Counted from the first letter of the stretch, positions 23,331 to 37,739 are shown. The stretch: DNA of 64,000 nt from Alitta virens (GCA_932294295.1 OW028573.1:62473829-62537828), one strand, 5' to 3'. Notes: a model not told the origin generated them from the sequence alone. Program-made: numbers and translations.

Positions 23331-26088
23331 TAGAGCTAAGCCCTTTCAAGAAATGATTTGTACGAGGGTGTTGAGAAAGACTCATGCTTTAGTCGGTCCA
23401 CACATGAGTGCAGTTTAGTTATTCTGTTTACAAAATTTTTATTTGTTATGCCAAAACGGTGCCATGATTTAGTGACTACCACCAACCCTCGCCTGTACCT
23501 AATCTTACCTGTGTAAAGTGATCTGTCTCCAAGATTTCATATACAGTAAGTACATATTATTGATATTTGCTAACTACTCTGCCATCAAACCTTCTAGGAT
23601 CATTCCTTATTGATAATACAATAACATGCTGATTACCTATGTTGCTATAAGTATCTCATTAAGCGAACAAGCCATTTGAAATCATTCGACTAATAGCTGG
23701 TGAATTCTTTCATCTGCTACCTCCAGCTTTCACAGTCTTCTTTCAAATTAAAGATAGAGAAAAGACTTGCGCTTTAAACAGATGCAGGCTACTTATTACT
23801 TTGATTCTGAGCTTTAACATTCAAGTTTGTTCGGTCTTTCTGGAACCTCTCCAATTTAAGAACAACGGACTGCATCATCTTAGAAAGTAGTCTGTAGATG
23901 CTTGCTTACTGCCAATTTTTCTCAAAAATACAATCTGTGAAATACTTCAAAGAGAAGTCTATTTTAATCCGAAATGGGGTTAACGTGAATTGACAAATAT
24001 GAGATATGAAACCCATGACGTTATTAGGGAATATTTAGATTTAGTAAATATACAATAACCCGATTGCAGCCAGATATATGCTTACTTGGCTAGAATGGAG
24101 TCCAAGGTTTAATAATAAAAACAAATGTGCATAAATAAAACTGCACGCATTTAACTGTTGAGAAGTTCAGGTAATCTATGTGAACTTCAATGCAAAATAA
24201 ATTATCTCTGTATCTGTTGTTTTCTCACTGCCATATTGATATTATTTACTTGTAACACTAACGTGAAATATTAATAAGAGCTCTCAACGAGTTCTGTTTT
24301 AAGGAAGGATTATGTACAGTAATAAATTCCAAGGCAAATACTAAATCATAACTACTTTTACCAAAATGGGGTGCACATAGAACTAAGCCGTGATTACACA
24401 ACACTTAAGAAGTCAATTTGGCATTTACTTAAACCATAATGCTGTAATATCGCCTTATAAAGAAAAGCCATTGCACCAATATACATACCTGCTTCAACAA
24501 GTAAAAAAAGCTAACCTGAAATATTCCCATTATAATAATCTAATATACGAACGGAAAACAATAACATACGGTTAAAATTAAGTTGTTGGAGCAAATTGAT
24601 TCATATTTATGACACGATGAAGAAAGATATGAATGAATATAGAAAAGAAAATCAGATTGCTAATCTTCCAAGCATAAAACTAGTAGCTAACTTATTGCAA
24701 CGCACATAAATATAAAAACACGAATGTCTTGCACGCAAACAGAATGAATATCCATTACCAACAACAAGCCAGCTCACCTACCCCCGTCATGACAATGTCC
24801 CTAAAGCAGTTGCGGCCACAAAAATGGATTGTGTGCACGTCGCATGCTAGAGTAGCGATGATGTAGATAACGTGGTCATACAATCCGCTTTTGTATCATA
24901 CATAATATCTCGGTAATTATACTCAGATCTTCAAGCATGGGCTTCCTTGTGGCAAGAATGGTCACATTTGGGGTGGCGACCTTGCACCTCCGAGCCCACA
25001 CAGTGCATACTGCACACCGCATAATGCACACCCAAGGTATGACTACCTAGCTTCTCTATGGCATATTATAATTCACACATTTATGATCTGATTGATTAAA
25101 CTGTCGTTAAATATAATCTACATATACTTTGCCGCCAACCTGTGTTCAGTTGAATGTTTACGACTAATCAGTAAACGTTTATCTTATTATTAGATGAGAA
25201 CATGCATATGATATAATGAAGGATTCGAATGTACATGGATAAGATTCATTTCATTGTCATTGATAAAGATTACTGAATCTTCTTGTAGTTATCTTTCATG
25301 TTACCACCAAGTAGCAGTAGTGTGAAAGTTTCTACATTGTAAATTGTTGTCCTTGTGCCACAATGATATCCAATAACTATTCGACATTGACTCACACAAA
25401 AATGTTTTTGAAAATTCACAATCTACAAATATAATATTTTTTGGAATGTTTTTCACTGTAGTATTGTATTAATAGCAAAAACGCCATGTCTAGTAGGATT
25501 ACAAAATGCATGTGTATTCACCATTTATATGATATAATGATGTACTGATTTTACAGTATTCGACCAAAATGTATCATCAGCATTGTAATATTTCTCACTG
25601 TTGTGACCACCTCACAATTAACTAATGGCGAGGTTCAGCAATCTACTACAGCTGAATATAATTGTCTGGTGCACCCACTCACTTCAAACCTAACAGGACT
25701 ATGTTGCACCTGTGAACCTTGTCGTTCTCATCTATCGATTCGGAAGTAGATATCAATGGCTCCTATAACACAACAAATCAGGTAAACTTGTGTTGAAGTC
25801 TTTTGAACTTACATCACAACTTGACAATAACAGAGAACCTCTCATTGAAACAAAGTACAAATTGCTGACTTACGAGAGCTTAAACCTGTTATTATTTGCT
25901 GTAGTAGTGGACTGATTTGTTTTGTACTTTGCTTTCTGTTTCCAAATAGTCAGTTTTTCCTGTTGCTATCATGTAATTAGTTTAAGTCACTCATGGTAAG
26001 CTACTGCAACCGCACTAATTAGTTTCCAAAGTTCAACCAGCATTATTGCACTGATGCCTTTAAAATCTTGAGACTGGGGGAGTAAAGT
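23331..26088. other. AT-rich gene-free DNA
   Basis: No convincing frame. A short head-to-head motif lies at 25,606-25,640 (CACCTCACAATTAA next to TAATGGCGAGGTTC) and belongs to the dispersed GTCTTAAT/GAGGTTC repeat family also seen at 3.2 and 48 kb. Confidence 0.45.
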
Positions 26089-26143
26089 TAGTCAGTAAGT
26101 CAGTCAGTCAGTCAGTTAGTCAGTCAGTCAGTTAGTCATTTAG
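26089..26143. repeat. (GTCA/GTTA)n tetranucleotide repeat
   Basis: About thirteen 4-base units (GTCA with interspersed GTTA and GTAA). Confidence 0.9.
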
Positions 26144-29100
26144 ACAATCGTCTTATTTACAATAAGGCCTGTAGATGAGTACATACAAGAATAAAATGCC
26201 AAGTAAGTGAAATACGACAGACGCAGTTTAGAGCAAGGCTTATAAACAGACAATACAAAGAAAAAAGAGACACAGTCAGAAGGACAAACAAAGTGCAAGT
26301 ATTAATAATAAGTATAAGTAAAAAGGAAGAGTAGAAAAATAACGCACAAATCCAGAAAGTAAGCAGATAAATGGTTAGCAGCTTTTATATGTTGATCTTG
26401 CGCCAGATGAAGACAAACCATAAACTAAAAGTAAAAATGCCTTTGTTTATGATCAAATGAAAACGTGGAAGATAAATACGACGTAACATGTTCACTGGCA
26501 CTCATTGCACATAAAATCAGCGGAGACATAAAACGAATAACAGGTGATCGATGAATTGTGTCATTGAATGGCACTGAGACCGGAATGGACCATCAAAACA
26601 CACTAATTGAAATAGGATAAACAACAAGGAAAAAAGTAAAAACAGAACAGGCTCCGTTAGAATGGGACATCATCGGCAGTAGAGTGTAGTATGTCATCCC
26701 CAAATATGTATTACGCATCGTTATTGGATAAAATACTTCATTTAATTACTGAGCATCAATTTACAACATGTGCTTCAATGTGTCTCCGTCCATTTCAATT
26801 TGCTGATGATATCAGGCAACGTGGTGGCATTTGTGGTGGATTGCATGAGCTCTGCAATACTATTTAGTGAAAACAGACAACTATGAATTGATTCACAAAT
26901 ATTGGTGCACGAAATGTTCAGTGATTGACATTTTTATTACTGTGTTCACACGAAGGTGTTAAACAGGGGACTTATAGAATTTATGATATTATTTATCAGT
27001 AGTAATATATGTTCTCATTCCACATTTTGCCATGGCATGGCATATGGTCACAATTTGTGTGAAATCTCAAACCTGGATCCACAGATATTCTTGTCAATTG
27101 AATTGAATTGCTTAGAATTCTATCGTCATTTATTTCGCAATGGAAATCAATTCACCATTCATTAAGGCCAGTAAATTTGGACCATTCCAGTGGTCTTAAA
27201 TTACTCTTAATGGCGATGTTCTATTATTGTGAAATTATAGCAGCTTGTGACAGCAAGGCCATAGTTTAAATAGGAAATTTACAGCTAAGCACTGTCTGCA
27301 GTCAGCCATGATAACATTAGTGTTTTGTCTCTCAGAACAAGATCCATACGAAGAACTATTGTCTAAATTGCTTCGGACTATCATTTTGAAACTGTGAGAA
27401 AAACAACGAAGTTTCTCAGGCTTAAAAAATCCATGTTTAAAAAGTGTTCAAACTGGGAAATTTGGCAAGGACCGTGACACAAAAGGTCTTTGAAATGAAT
27501 TAGGAGCTCTGGAAATCAATTAGGCTATCCAATTCAACAATTTCAGTGGGTAGCATTGTCGCAGGGGTGAGGAAGCAATGATTACAGCGTCTAATCTGAG
27601 TTACAGGATCTGGGTCAGCCCAGCATGGCTGTCCCTGGGGAGGACCAAGATATTACCAGATCTAGCCCGAGTCCATTTTGAGATTACTAAGAAAGACGCT
27701 GGCAAAGATTGTGTCACCAAAACACGCCCCATCTCCATATAGCTCCAGTGCCTCGCAAGGCTTAATATAAACCGAAGCAACTGCACAGGAATTTAGTGAT
27801 AAGTCTGTCTGCAAACCTAGATGAGAATGGAAAGAAATAAAGGTTTCTTAAAGTCGCCTGTCTGCATCTTTACATCTTGCCTCCCTCAGCTGAATTAAAG
27901 AAGAGGCAATATGCAGTAATTAAATCATGCTATTTAGTTGTAAGGAGATGTCTTTGTCATTCCGTGAGTATATCTATGGAGAGCCTGGGGCACTCCGTTT
28001 GTTCTGCCAAAGACGACTACTTGCCCATCTGACAATTACAAGATTCTAGATTGCACGGACATATGCTGTCAGTCGTACAGCCCGTAGTAATTCGTTGTCT
28101 GTGCTGCTGGCATTTCTGGAGCGAATGTTTTATTATCCCCCAGCTCCTGCCAAATTTATATCATTTTAATTGGAAAGCATCCCGTCACCCTCAGATCTGA
28201 GTTTTTCAAGGAGCTCTCTCTTGCTTAGTTTTGTCCCATAACCCAGGGCCTGGGGCATCCTGCAGATCTTTATGCATTCTGCCTTTTCATTTTCTAATTT
28301 ATCCACATATTAAAAGATGATATGGGCTCTGACAGAACTGGGCTCACGATCTTTGCCACTCGGATGCCCAGCGGTAATGCATTAGCTGTAACGAGCGGAG
28401 GGTTCCGGTAGCAATTCTTAACAGCCATACATTGCAGTTGGTGCTGAGCTCAGTATAACTGCAATGCTCTTTTCACAGAGCTATCAGCTTCCTACTACAT
28501 CAAAACCATAATTAGAGACTTGAAGAGTTTTTATATTGCGGCTGCAATTGCCATCTTAGGGCTGATATTACATGCAGTTGACTTGAGAAAAAGTGTGGGA
28601 AAGACAAGCCCTGACAAAACCGAGGCAATATGGTCTCCAGTAAATCGTGGGTATTGCCGGGAAATGATTTATACGAGATATGAGGTGGCGTGTAGGAACA
28701 ATGCTGCGGCCTGTCCTGACACTCTGTGAAGACGCCAAAACAGTTTGACCTCGGCGTGGTGGCCCTAATTCCGCTGCGGCGCTGTATATATCATCAGAGG
28801 GGGATCTGGCAGCAAGTTTATTGGAGCCAGGGATATGTTGGAATAGCCGGCAGTAGGCGCGCACGTCCAGACGCGGTTACTAATTGCGACAGCTCCGTGT
28901 GTCACTTCCGTCAAGACACGCGCTACCAGGGGCTATCTCTGACGACCTTACGTGATGTCCTTTCCTCCCCCCCCCCTCTTGAAAGCCCCCACCCAAGTGC
29001 CCTGCAGCCCCCAGTCTCAAGCAGCACCACCAACTATCACTGTGCTGTTTATATTACACGCCATTCCACTGGATAAATAAGGTATGCATTGACTATTAGG

Positions 29101-32100
29101 ACATTAGTCAAAGTCAGAGAATCTGATCAGACATAAATAAGACGAAGGACTGCGGCTAGCCTGGTCATTTCCTCCAAGACGCTCATAAATACTCCTCATA
29201 CTTTAAGCCCGATCGATACGCCATGCAGAGGCAATTTACTTTTTTTCTGCATTAAGGCAACCTTTCATTGGATAGGCCATTGATGACCTTACATCAATTA
29301 TAATGCAGTGACCGTGAATAAGGGCCGGACTGCCCGCCAGCAGCGCCTCCCCCAGTAGCTATTTTACACTGACCCCAAGCCCTGACCCCTGTACTACCCG
29401 ACCCTGGCCCAGTCACTTGACCTTCGCTTTTCCACCCTCTCTAACCCGGGCCAATGTGGCGGGCGCGGCACTTACCTAAACCATCTCTAGCTAATACGCC
29501 CTAAAAAGCATCTACATTGTAGCTGTGGGCGTTCGCTAGACCCAAAACACACCACGCCATAGATGTTTAGTGATATGCTATTTCGATCTCCAGCAAACAA
29601 GTCACTCTCTCTCTCTGACAACTTCTTGCCTGGCTCAAACTCAGCTTGACAAATATGCTCTGTGACAGGGACGCTCCAAGTCACAAGACATTTCCAGGTC
29701 TTTCCTCCTCATAAACCCAAACTTCCTGAAAGTCATTTGCAGGGAAGTCGCTGGTATTTTTTCTTTCCTGTGCTCCAGACTGTTTGTAAATTGAAAGCAT
29801 GTTTTGTACTGCTAAATATAATATGCCCCGAGGTATTCAGTCACTCTATCCAAGCTTTCGGCAGAAGAGAAACTTTGCATCTTCCATACTGAAACAGGAA
29901 ACGCATAACGTCCTTGCAGCACGATTCCTGGGAATAAGTGACTGCGGAATGAGCTGTGTGCAGGTACCGAGGTTCCAGACTTTAAAACAAGACACTTGAA
30001 AAAATATATCAGGCTGAGTGTCCTAGCCTTGCCAGATACAATAATGTAGGCTGTCGAGTAATAAAGTGGCAAGCGAGTGAACGCTAGAGCATGTTCAGCC
30101 TATGAGAGAAACGACAGCAAGGCCATGTTAGTCATAACAAGCAGTGTCAGCTAATAGGCGTGGTCACCTATGGCAACTTTTTTTTACTTTGAACAACATC
30201 AAGGCTGGAGACGTTATGCTTTAAGCACGTCATAAATGCTGTTTCCTTTTTATCTTATGATCAATGTGACCCGTGCTTCTTTCATTTGAAAAGCAAGACT
30301 GCCAGACGGGAGGATAATATTTTGTAGCTGTAAAAATAAAGAAAACGAGAAAAGGGAGTTATCCTTGTGGAGGGGTGTTTGTTTATAAAATGTGCCTTGG
30401 AGACGTGAGGGGGCAGTGTGAGATGAACAGGGTGTAGCCAGTGCCTTCTTGGTGACTCTAAGCTCCTATATCGGATTACTCTAAACCCACATAATACTCG
30501 CACACGACAGCAGAGACAGCGGAGTGTGGAGTTAATAGAAACTTGGCACCTGGGTTCCAGGATAGATGAAGGATGTCACGGCCTCTCTCAGTCTCCCGCG
30601 GTTTGTTGCAGATGCCGAGAAGCCGCGATGGAACTGCAAGTCGCCTGAGCGCATGTCTTGTCTCCCAGTCAGATTGCTGCTTTGGCCCTGAGCCCTAGCC
30701 TGGTTGCCAGCTAGCAAGAAGGCTTCGTGCCTGTTAGCCTAGGCCAGCTAGTTGCTGAGAGAACTACGTGCCTCATTCCTGGGCCCGGCCCTAATTGCAT
30801 GTTCCATCTGCCAGGATTACACTGCCCTATGAAGGCCATGATCAGCAAACACTGAATCCCAAGTTTCAACCTGCCTGCTTATGCTTCCCGCATTATGCCT
30901 CGCTGACAGGCTTCATAGAAGGGCCGGCCGTATCTGCCCTTTAAATACAGCGGGGTGGCCACTTCTTGACATGTAGGGCGGCCATCTTGATTTCATGCCC
31001 TTCAAGCCTAAGAGCAGAGTTATGTCACATCTTATGATAGTAGGCGTGCTGAAGGGTCAGCCGTGTCATCGCCTCATTCCTAGGCTACCCCCCCCCCCCC
31101 CCCTGTTTGACTTGCAGAGCAGCTATCTCAATCTATCGTCTCAAGGACTTACAAAAAGTGCTGCCTCGCCGTATTAGTTGTAACCAATTGAGCCAAACAT
31201 GCATTATCATTCCATTTGTCAGTCGTACTAGGGTAGTGAGCGTCTTTTGTCCCACTTTCGCCATTGGCCATATGAAGGCACTAGCCTGAAATATTAATAG
31301 CTTTGCGCAAGAGAGGTTAACCAGGAAGGGCAGTGCTTAGGCGAGGGGCGATAATAGGGTCATATAGCGGCATAAATCGTCATGGCAGCGCATGTTAGCG
31401 CCAGTGACATGGTCGTTGGCTAGTGGAAGGGCATAAAGTAGAACAACATCGGCCTGGCAATTTGGCAAATGGCATTTCCATCAGCCAGCACCTCATATAG
31501 TCATTGTTCCCAGAATTAATCAAGCGTGAAACATATCGGTTACTCAGTGCACGACGCACCCTGATCGCACTCAGTCATTCCCCCAATTAATTTGCCCATA
31601 TCTTAGCTGCCGGCTTTGCGACTGCAGGACTACACTAGCTTTGATTAGCACTGGAAGGAATGTGTGATCTCTGCTGGAACCAATACAATCACTGCCAGGC
31701 TGTTGGCAACCCCCAAGGTAGAAGGAAAACACTACTGTAATGGAGGACATTACTCTTTTTGTTTTTCACATTAGTTGTGCTGTTGTTGCTGTACACTAGG
31801 CAGAAAATCGCCACTTTGCCACGCCCTACAGACCTGAGCCACGGTAAAAGGGTCAGGAAGTCCTGTGGAAAACTTAATGCACATGAGAAAGATGAAAGAC
31901 TGGCCAATCTGGCCACAATATGACCAAGCCTACTCAAGACAGACAGAAAGCATGCATCACAGTCATCCAGTGGCCTGGCTGCTCTAGTAAATGAAACTTT
32001 AAATACCTGATATTGCCGAGTGGATGGACGAGTTATGCTCGAGGCAGTCGAGTGCGGTGATGGAACCTTGGATAGCCAGTGATGAGTGGGCCGTCCGTTG

Positions 32101-35100
32101 CCCAACGGTTGTCTGGAGCCGGTTCAGCACTCAGGACGAGATATCGGTAGCAGCCAAGCCACAGAACTGTCTTATGCAGGCCAAGAGCCAAGACGTCTGG
32201 CTCTACCCCAGCCCTCCTCACAGTCCTTGCCAAAGCGCCCCAATCTCGCTTGCTAGCTCAGCGTGTTTGTCACACCAGTCTAACTCGGGAAATGATACTA
32301 ATTGTGGAGAAAGAGTCCGTAATGATGAATGGCGACTGTGCTCTCCCAGTTGCAGTGATGAGTTAGGGATGGTGGCTGGGGAGGCAGGGAGGCAGCAGAT
32401 TCTGCGCTGGCGCGTCCTCCTCTTCTGCGTTTCCTGGAAGAGAGCTCTACCGCGCACACATACACTAATGACGCGCCTGGCTACTCAGCAGGCCCGCGGA
32501 CTAATGAGTTCTTCTTCTGGGCTTCTGACTCGACTAAGAGAGATAATGTTTGCTACTGGCCTTCTCTGTGAGTGGCATTGCTTTCAGCGCTTTTGTCCTG
32601 TCACTCTAAAGCAAGAGAAGCAGCATATAGTGGGGGTGGCCAGTGAGCTGCCCACTGGTCAGTGTCCCTCTTTGCTGGCCTCTGGTGACAAGCTGAGCCT
32701 CCACAAGTCGCCCTACAGCCGTGTCCTATCTTGCGAGCGTCCTATGGTGTCTGCCAATATCCTACAGAAAGCAGTCCCTCGCGAGCAAAACGTCGTCAAT
32801 AGGACTGATTGACCTAGCCTGATTCTCCTATCACCTTTGGCCATATTGACTCATTAAAAGGTCGAGCGCCCAGCTCAGGCCATTGTGGGCAGGTTGTGGT
32901 CATATCGACGGTGTGGACAGGGTCCGGTCCGGTGGTCAGTCTCACCCAACACCTCGGGCAATTCTGGCGTCCACTCAGCCGTCCGGCTTAACTGTGACCG
33001 CTCTTCCAGAAGGTACGTGACATGAATAGCCGAGGCCAAAATATGAATGGCCTCTAATATGTTTTCATGGTCTGCACGAGCACGAATTAGTTTCAAGTCG
33101 CTAGCTGATCCTGCGGTCATAAAGGATGCAATCATTCTGTGAGAAGCAGCTCTATAATCTGCCCCAGTCCTGCCGACATCTTCTTTATTATTACATTTCT
33201 GAATCGAATTACATGTGAGACACACCGCCACAGGAAGCACCATTGCAGATTCCTCTCTATTAAATTTCAATTTTCACCACGGGCCTTGAATTATTTCGCA
33301 GGAATCTAAGAGGCGTTACTCACATAGTAGGCCAGCTTTCAATGGTATCTGATTAGGGACGTGAAGAAATTGTATTAACAGGGAGACTTGGTGGGAATGT
33401 TGGTTTGAGTGTCAGCGGTCGTGTCCCGCTTGGCCCTGCCTATCTAGAGCCGTGTTCTCTGGTCCCTTGTTTGCCCGACCACTCTCTCATTTCAATCGGC
33501 GGATTCCGTGCGCACTATTGCCCGGAGCGCCTGCAATAAGAAGGCGGCCTAAGCAGGCAGGGCTGCTAAGGCCATCATTTCAGCGCTAAAAGTCGGCAGC
33601 CGCGATCATTAGTGCCAGTGATTGGCGCGTAGACTGGCATCAGTCACCCTCACCCATTTCCCTTTCCACGACCACGTTGAAATATGAGAGTAATTAATTA
33701 CTTAACACCTCGTTTGACGCTAGTGGTGGCTAGGAACGCTGCAGACGTTTAATGAACAAGTTGTCAGGGCCTGGTGTGAGGCTGGCCCGGTGCTCCAGCC
33801 TGACCCACATACATGCGCCTTAATTCCGAAGCCGGGAATTCACACCAATCACTGATGCTTGAATCGAAGGCTACGCCGACTGGCTGACAAGACGGGCAGC
33901 GATTCAATCTGACCGCTCCGTCAAAATAGATGGCATGCTGACAAGGAAATTACCACCTTAAAATATTGAATAGGTAGCCAGGATTAGGAAAGAATGAATG
34001 TGAATTGGGCAGGGGAGAAGTGGCGCTCAGGACGAGAGGCGCGAACCTAGGGCCCTGCTGCCGATCTTGCACAGGGCCCTCGTTGCAGTGCAGATCCAAT
34101 AAGGCCCTGGAAATTGACCCCCGAGACGGGATAAACAACGCGTAAATAAATGATAGAACGACAGCCAACTCGCTGTGACATCCGCGACCAATATCATACT
34201 CCATACATAGATTGAAGCGGGCCAGTTTCGGGGCTTTTTATTGGTGCTGGAAATCAGCGCTCAATCAGCGCCTGCTTTGATTGAATGGCAGCCAAGTCAG
34301 CCGACAAACATTACATCAGGATTACAATGCAGCTGGCCAGAATGAGCTAGGGCGGTGCGTTGGCAGGGTGTTCTTCATACAAATCTTAGCTGCACCAGTA
34401 TAGCTCTTTGCCTTCCTTCCACACCCTTTCTTGGTATATGTGCCTTTATAATTGGGAAGAAGTCTGACGCCCTTGGTTACTCCCTATAAAAACATCAAGG
34501 TCCTTCAGAGGCATCATGTGCACATGTTATGGGCGTCGTAATATTAAGTCAGGCTGTGACTTTTTGGAGCTTGTTTTGAATACAAAGAATAAGAAGAGGA
34601 AGGAGGACATAAACCTTCATCATGCAATGCTTGGCTGCCCCGCCTGGCCTCTACATAGCCCCATTTTGTCAACTTCATAGCATTACTCGCAAATATTTAA
34701 TAGAGAAAGGGCCATCAGATGGGATCAACTACATCAGAGACTCAATTACAGATGGCATCTGGCCGCCTGTGTGCATGGGGAGATCTGTCACTGATGTCTT
34801 CTTGCTCTTTATTATACGTTATCCATTTGATGCTCTCAAGCTTTGCATCTGGGATCTGTTGATGAAATCTAATGTCTGTTTAGTTACTGCATTTTTCTCC
34901 CCTCCTGAAACTTTTAATCCCAATTCTGTTAAAATTCCGTGTACTTCTTTTTGATGCGTGTGATTTGCTCCGAAGCACGATTTGCTTTCATGAATTTAAT
35001 TAGTGTCTAAAATAGATTTTGTGTAGTTCAAGAGAGGGAGCTGAAAGAAAGCACATGTGACATAATTAATAAAGATTTCATTTCCATTTTTATAACATAG

Positions 35101-36367
35101 GTATGCGGCTGACAGCTCCAAGGAAAAGAGAATCCCTTTCTTATTTCTTTTTGTGTTTATGGTGACAGGGAAGAAACTGTCTCAGATTACTGACCCAATA
35201 TTTTCACAACATAAACCCAGGAATATGGGTATTTTTATGATGCACCTTTTTTTTATAGTATATGGTTTAGGTAACCGCATCCTCCCATAGGATATAACCA
35301 TGATCAATAAGCTATTTCTTCGCCAAATACTTTGTAAGTATTGTGAGGATATAATGAAAATTGATACACTCTCTGACAAAGAGTGTGACCGGCTGGAAAT
35401 GCAATACACCTATCTACCGCAATAAAAGGCTATATTGAATGCCGGCCTTCCATACTACAACAATATTGGATATAACGTGAATGGCTGTAGAATTATGGCT
35501 AAATGGACCATGTGATGTTTCATAGTTTCAATAGATACAGCTTATATTATATACCATTTCAGCAATTCAAATATTAGTGCCCGTTGGAATTGCATACCAT
35601 TTTAACTAAATGCTTTCCATTAGCAAATTATCAGAAGAAACTGGTATATATTAAAAAAAATTAGGTATTGTGTGAATACAACAGCAATGGGTTTAAAATG
35701 ATTAAACATTTATTTCAGACAAACCGCACAAATCAATGAATGGCTATTTCTGGAAATTTACCTTGAGTGATCTCACATATTATGACCCAGAACATTATGG
35801 TTGGGGAACTGTGAAATATTTTCAAATTTCATCAAATAATTTATACATCGAAGTACACTTTAAAATCGAAATTCATACGATATGCTAAATGATGTGCAGT
35901 AACAGTGGTAAACTGATTAAATGTATTATGCGTTTATTTACAAATATATTTTACACAAGGTTAAAATGCTCCGTTAGTATAACCTTTTTTTCAGCAGTGT
36001 CTATGATAGTTACAAAGATAAAAACATCACAGTGATATATATGTGTCATATAAAATTATGAGAGAACAATTCATATTACAACAATTATTATTATTAATCA
36101 AGAATTTCAATGTCAACATTAATTTTAAAAGTGATAAAATTTGAGGTATATATTCTGCTCTGCATGTTCACACACTAATTTTCTGTAGTTAAGAACTTAA
36201 GAAATTTGAAATATCTCAGCTATTTACATCTATCGAGCTTGTCTAAAAATAAAATGGCCTCTTGTCTATGATGATCACAGCTGTTTCAATGGTGTCACGT
36301 TATTCGTTCATGGAGATTAATGAGGTTTTTTTTAAGCTTTGTTCTCTGTAAATGTCTCTTTCTGTGA
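26144..36367. other. Gene-free DNA: AT-rich to about 27.5 kb, GC-richer to about 34.9 kb, then AT-rich
   Basis: No exon of known type was seen. A GTCTTAAT/GCGATGTTC repeat piece lies at about 27,190-27,222. Homopolymer runs are C10 (28,967-28,976) and C16 (31,088-31,103). The longest open frame of the window, plus 32,024-32,812 (262 codons), has no domain, no clear promoter and overlapping frames on the other strand, so I do not call it a gene. Homeodomain-type words include TAATTAATTA (33,691-33,700) and the inverted pair TCAATCA/TGATTGA (34,261-34,284). Confidence 0.45.
31088..31103. repeat. Poly(C) run of 16
   Basis: Sixteen uninterrupted C on the plus strand, within a C-rich context. Confidence 0.95.
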
Positions 36368-36450
36368 TAGTGTAGTGGTAGTAACTCACAGGAGGGAGCT
36401 AGCTCTTATACCTGTTCTAACAGAGTTGAAACCTAGCCTGGCCAGAGCAT
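36368..36450 (+). mobile_element. tRNA-like SINE remnant (plus strand)
   Basis: TAGTGTAGTGG (36,368-36,378) fits the pol III A box fully. GAGTTGAAACC (36,423-36,433) fits the B box with one mismatch. Their 55-base distance is a little longer than in a tRNA. No intact cloverleaf was drawn, so this is a remnant or a chance pair. Confidence 0.35.
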
Positions 36451-36734
36451 AAGGACAGCGTATTGGATAGCTATTAGCAACATGAAGTCTGTTGGAAGAT
36501 TCAATTGCTGATATTAAGATTCACCCATGGGAGCAGATAATTGTGTAACATGCTGTGACGCACACTTTCAGCATCTCATTATTACGGTTGCCTCAGGCAT
36601 CTGCCAGAAAGGTTAGATCCATACACATCCAGCTGGGAGACCTTGAGACATCGATAAAATACCATGTGCATGTTTGAGTCCGTTTAACATCTAACAACAT
36701 CCAGAATGAGCGGCTGTCTTGTCACATTATGGTG

Positions 36735-36812
36735 CTTGAACATAGATTTGAACCCATGCTAGATCGAGCAGCCAAAACAGCCAAGCAGTCCGTTTGACCA
36801 CCTGACCTTCTT
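36735..36812 (-). mobile_element. tRNA-derived SINE head or tRNA pseudogene (minus strand)
   Basis: On the minus strand TGGTCAAACGG (36,790-36,800) fits the pol III A box and GGTTCAAATCT (36,744-36,754) fits the B box except at the last base. They are 46 bases apart, as expected in a tRNA. The middle (ACTGCTTGGCTGTT..) could mimic an anticodon arm, but I cannot assign an isotype. A decayed SINE head is the likeliest reading. Confidence 0.5.
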
Positions 36813-37739
36813 ATGTTGATGACACTCCAGGCTCTCATCAGATTGTGTTTGTAGATGGTAGAACCTACCATTAGCATAGTTCGCTGTTTAGAATGATACA
36901 TCAATGCCAGGTTTTCCAATAATATTCACATGCCAACAGATCGTGCATGAACTACACTTTTTCACCCAATTACAAATGCCTGTCGTTAACCTTACACGAA
37001 ATCTCCTTCTCTTGTCCTCCCCTACCACGGAAGTATTCTCTTATTGTGAAATCGTATGCTGCTGGAAAACAAATCATGGTTCAAAACACATCCAGCGGAC
37101 GTAGAAAACGTCTCCAAGTTCTCAGGTTGGGCCTTAAGCCTGTAATACTGATGGAAGGTAATCATGTGTCAACCTTGGATGGATAGCAGAAGGCCTGAGC
37201 TTCTCCCATCATTGCCTGTGCTATGGTCTAATGCCGTGATCACCTGGAACTTGGCGACATCTGTGTCACGGTGGGCAATCTATACCCTCAAGGGGGAACG
37301 CCCTTTGAAAATTACTCGACATCTATGAAAAATTTATGGACAAAAGTGACCTATGACAGTTACTGAGTGATCATCTTCAGGCTGCTGTTAGGTCGGTCCA
37401 AAAATAACGACATCAAAACCAAAAAGTGATATTATGGCACAGTCTAGTTTTATTTTGGTAAAAGCACGTTTGCATATACAAGTACGTTGTGTAGTAGAAT
37501 CATTTCTTTTCAGCCGTCTATTGGCACATCTTAATCACATTCGCCATGATATTTCCATTCGAAATTGTTTCTCAGAACAGTCGCATCTATAAATCTAGCA
37601 GTCACGATCCTCCCATTGTGGCAAAGTTATTGCAAGGGTGCTTGTATGGCAGAATTGCCTTATGTGTTGTAGTTCCATCAGACACAATGTTGGGCTAAAA
37701 CGTCACTGCTTTTGTTGGATCTAACACAATTTGCTTAAT
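36813..37739. other. Gene-free DNA
   Basis: No exon or repeat recognised. Confidence 0.4.

Noticed and set aside
32875..33270. 131-codon minus frame
   Set aside because: No recognisable domain and no exon borders. It is adjacent to other chance frames in GC-richer DNA.
35366..35390. Hairpin ACACTCT-CTGACAA-AGAGTGT
   Set aside because: A 7-base stem is expected by chance in 64 kb. No context supports a function.
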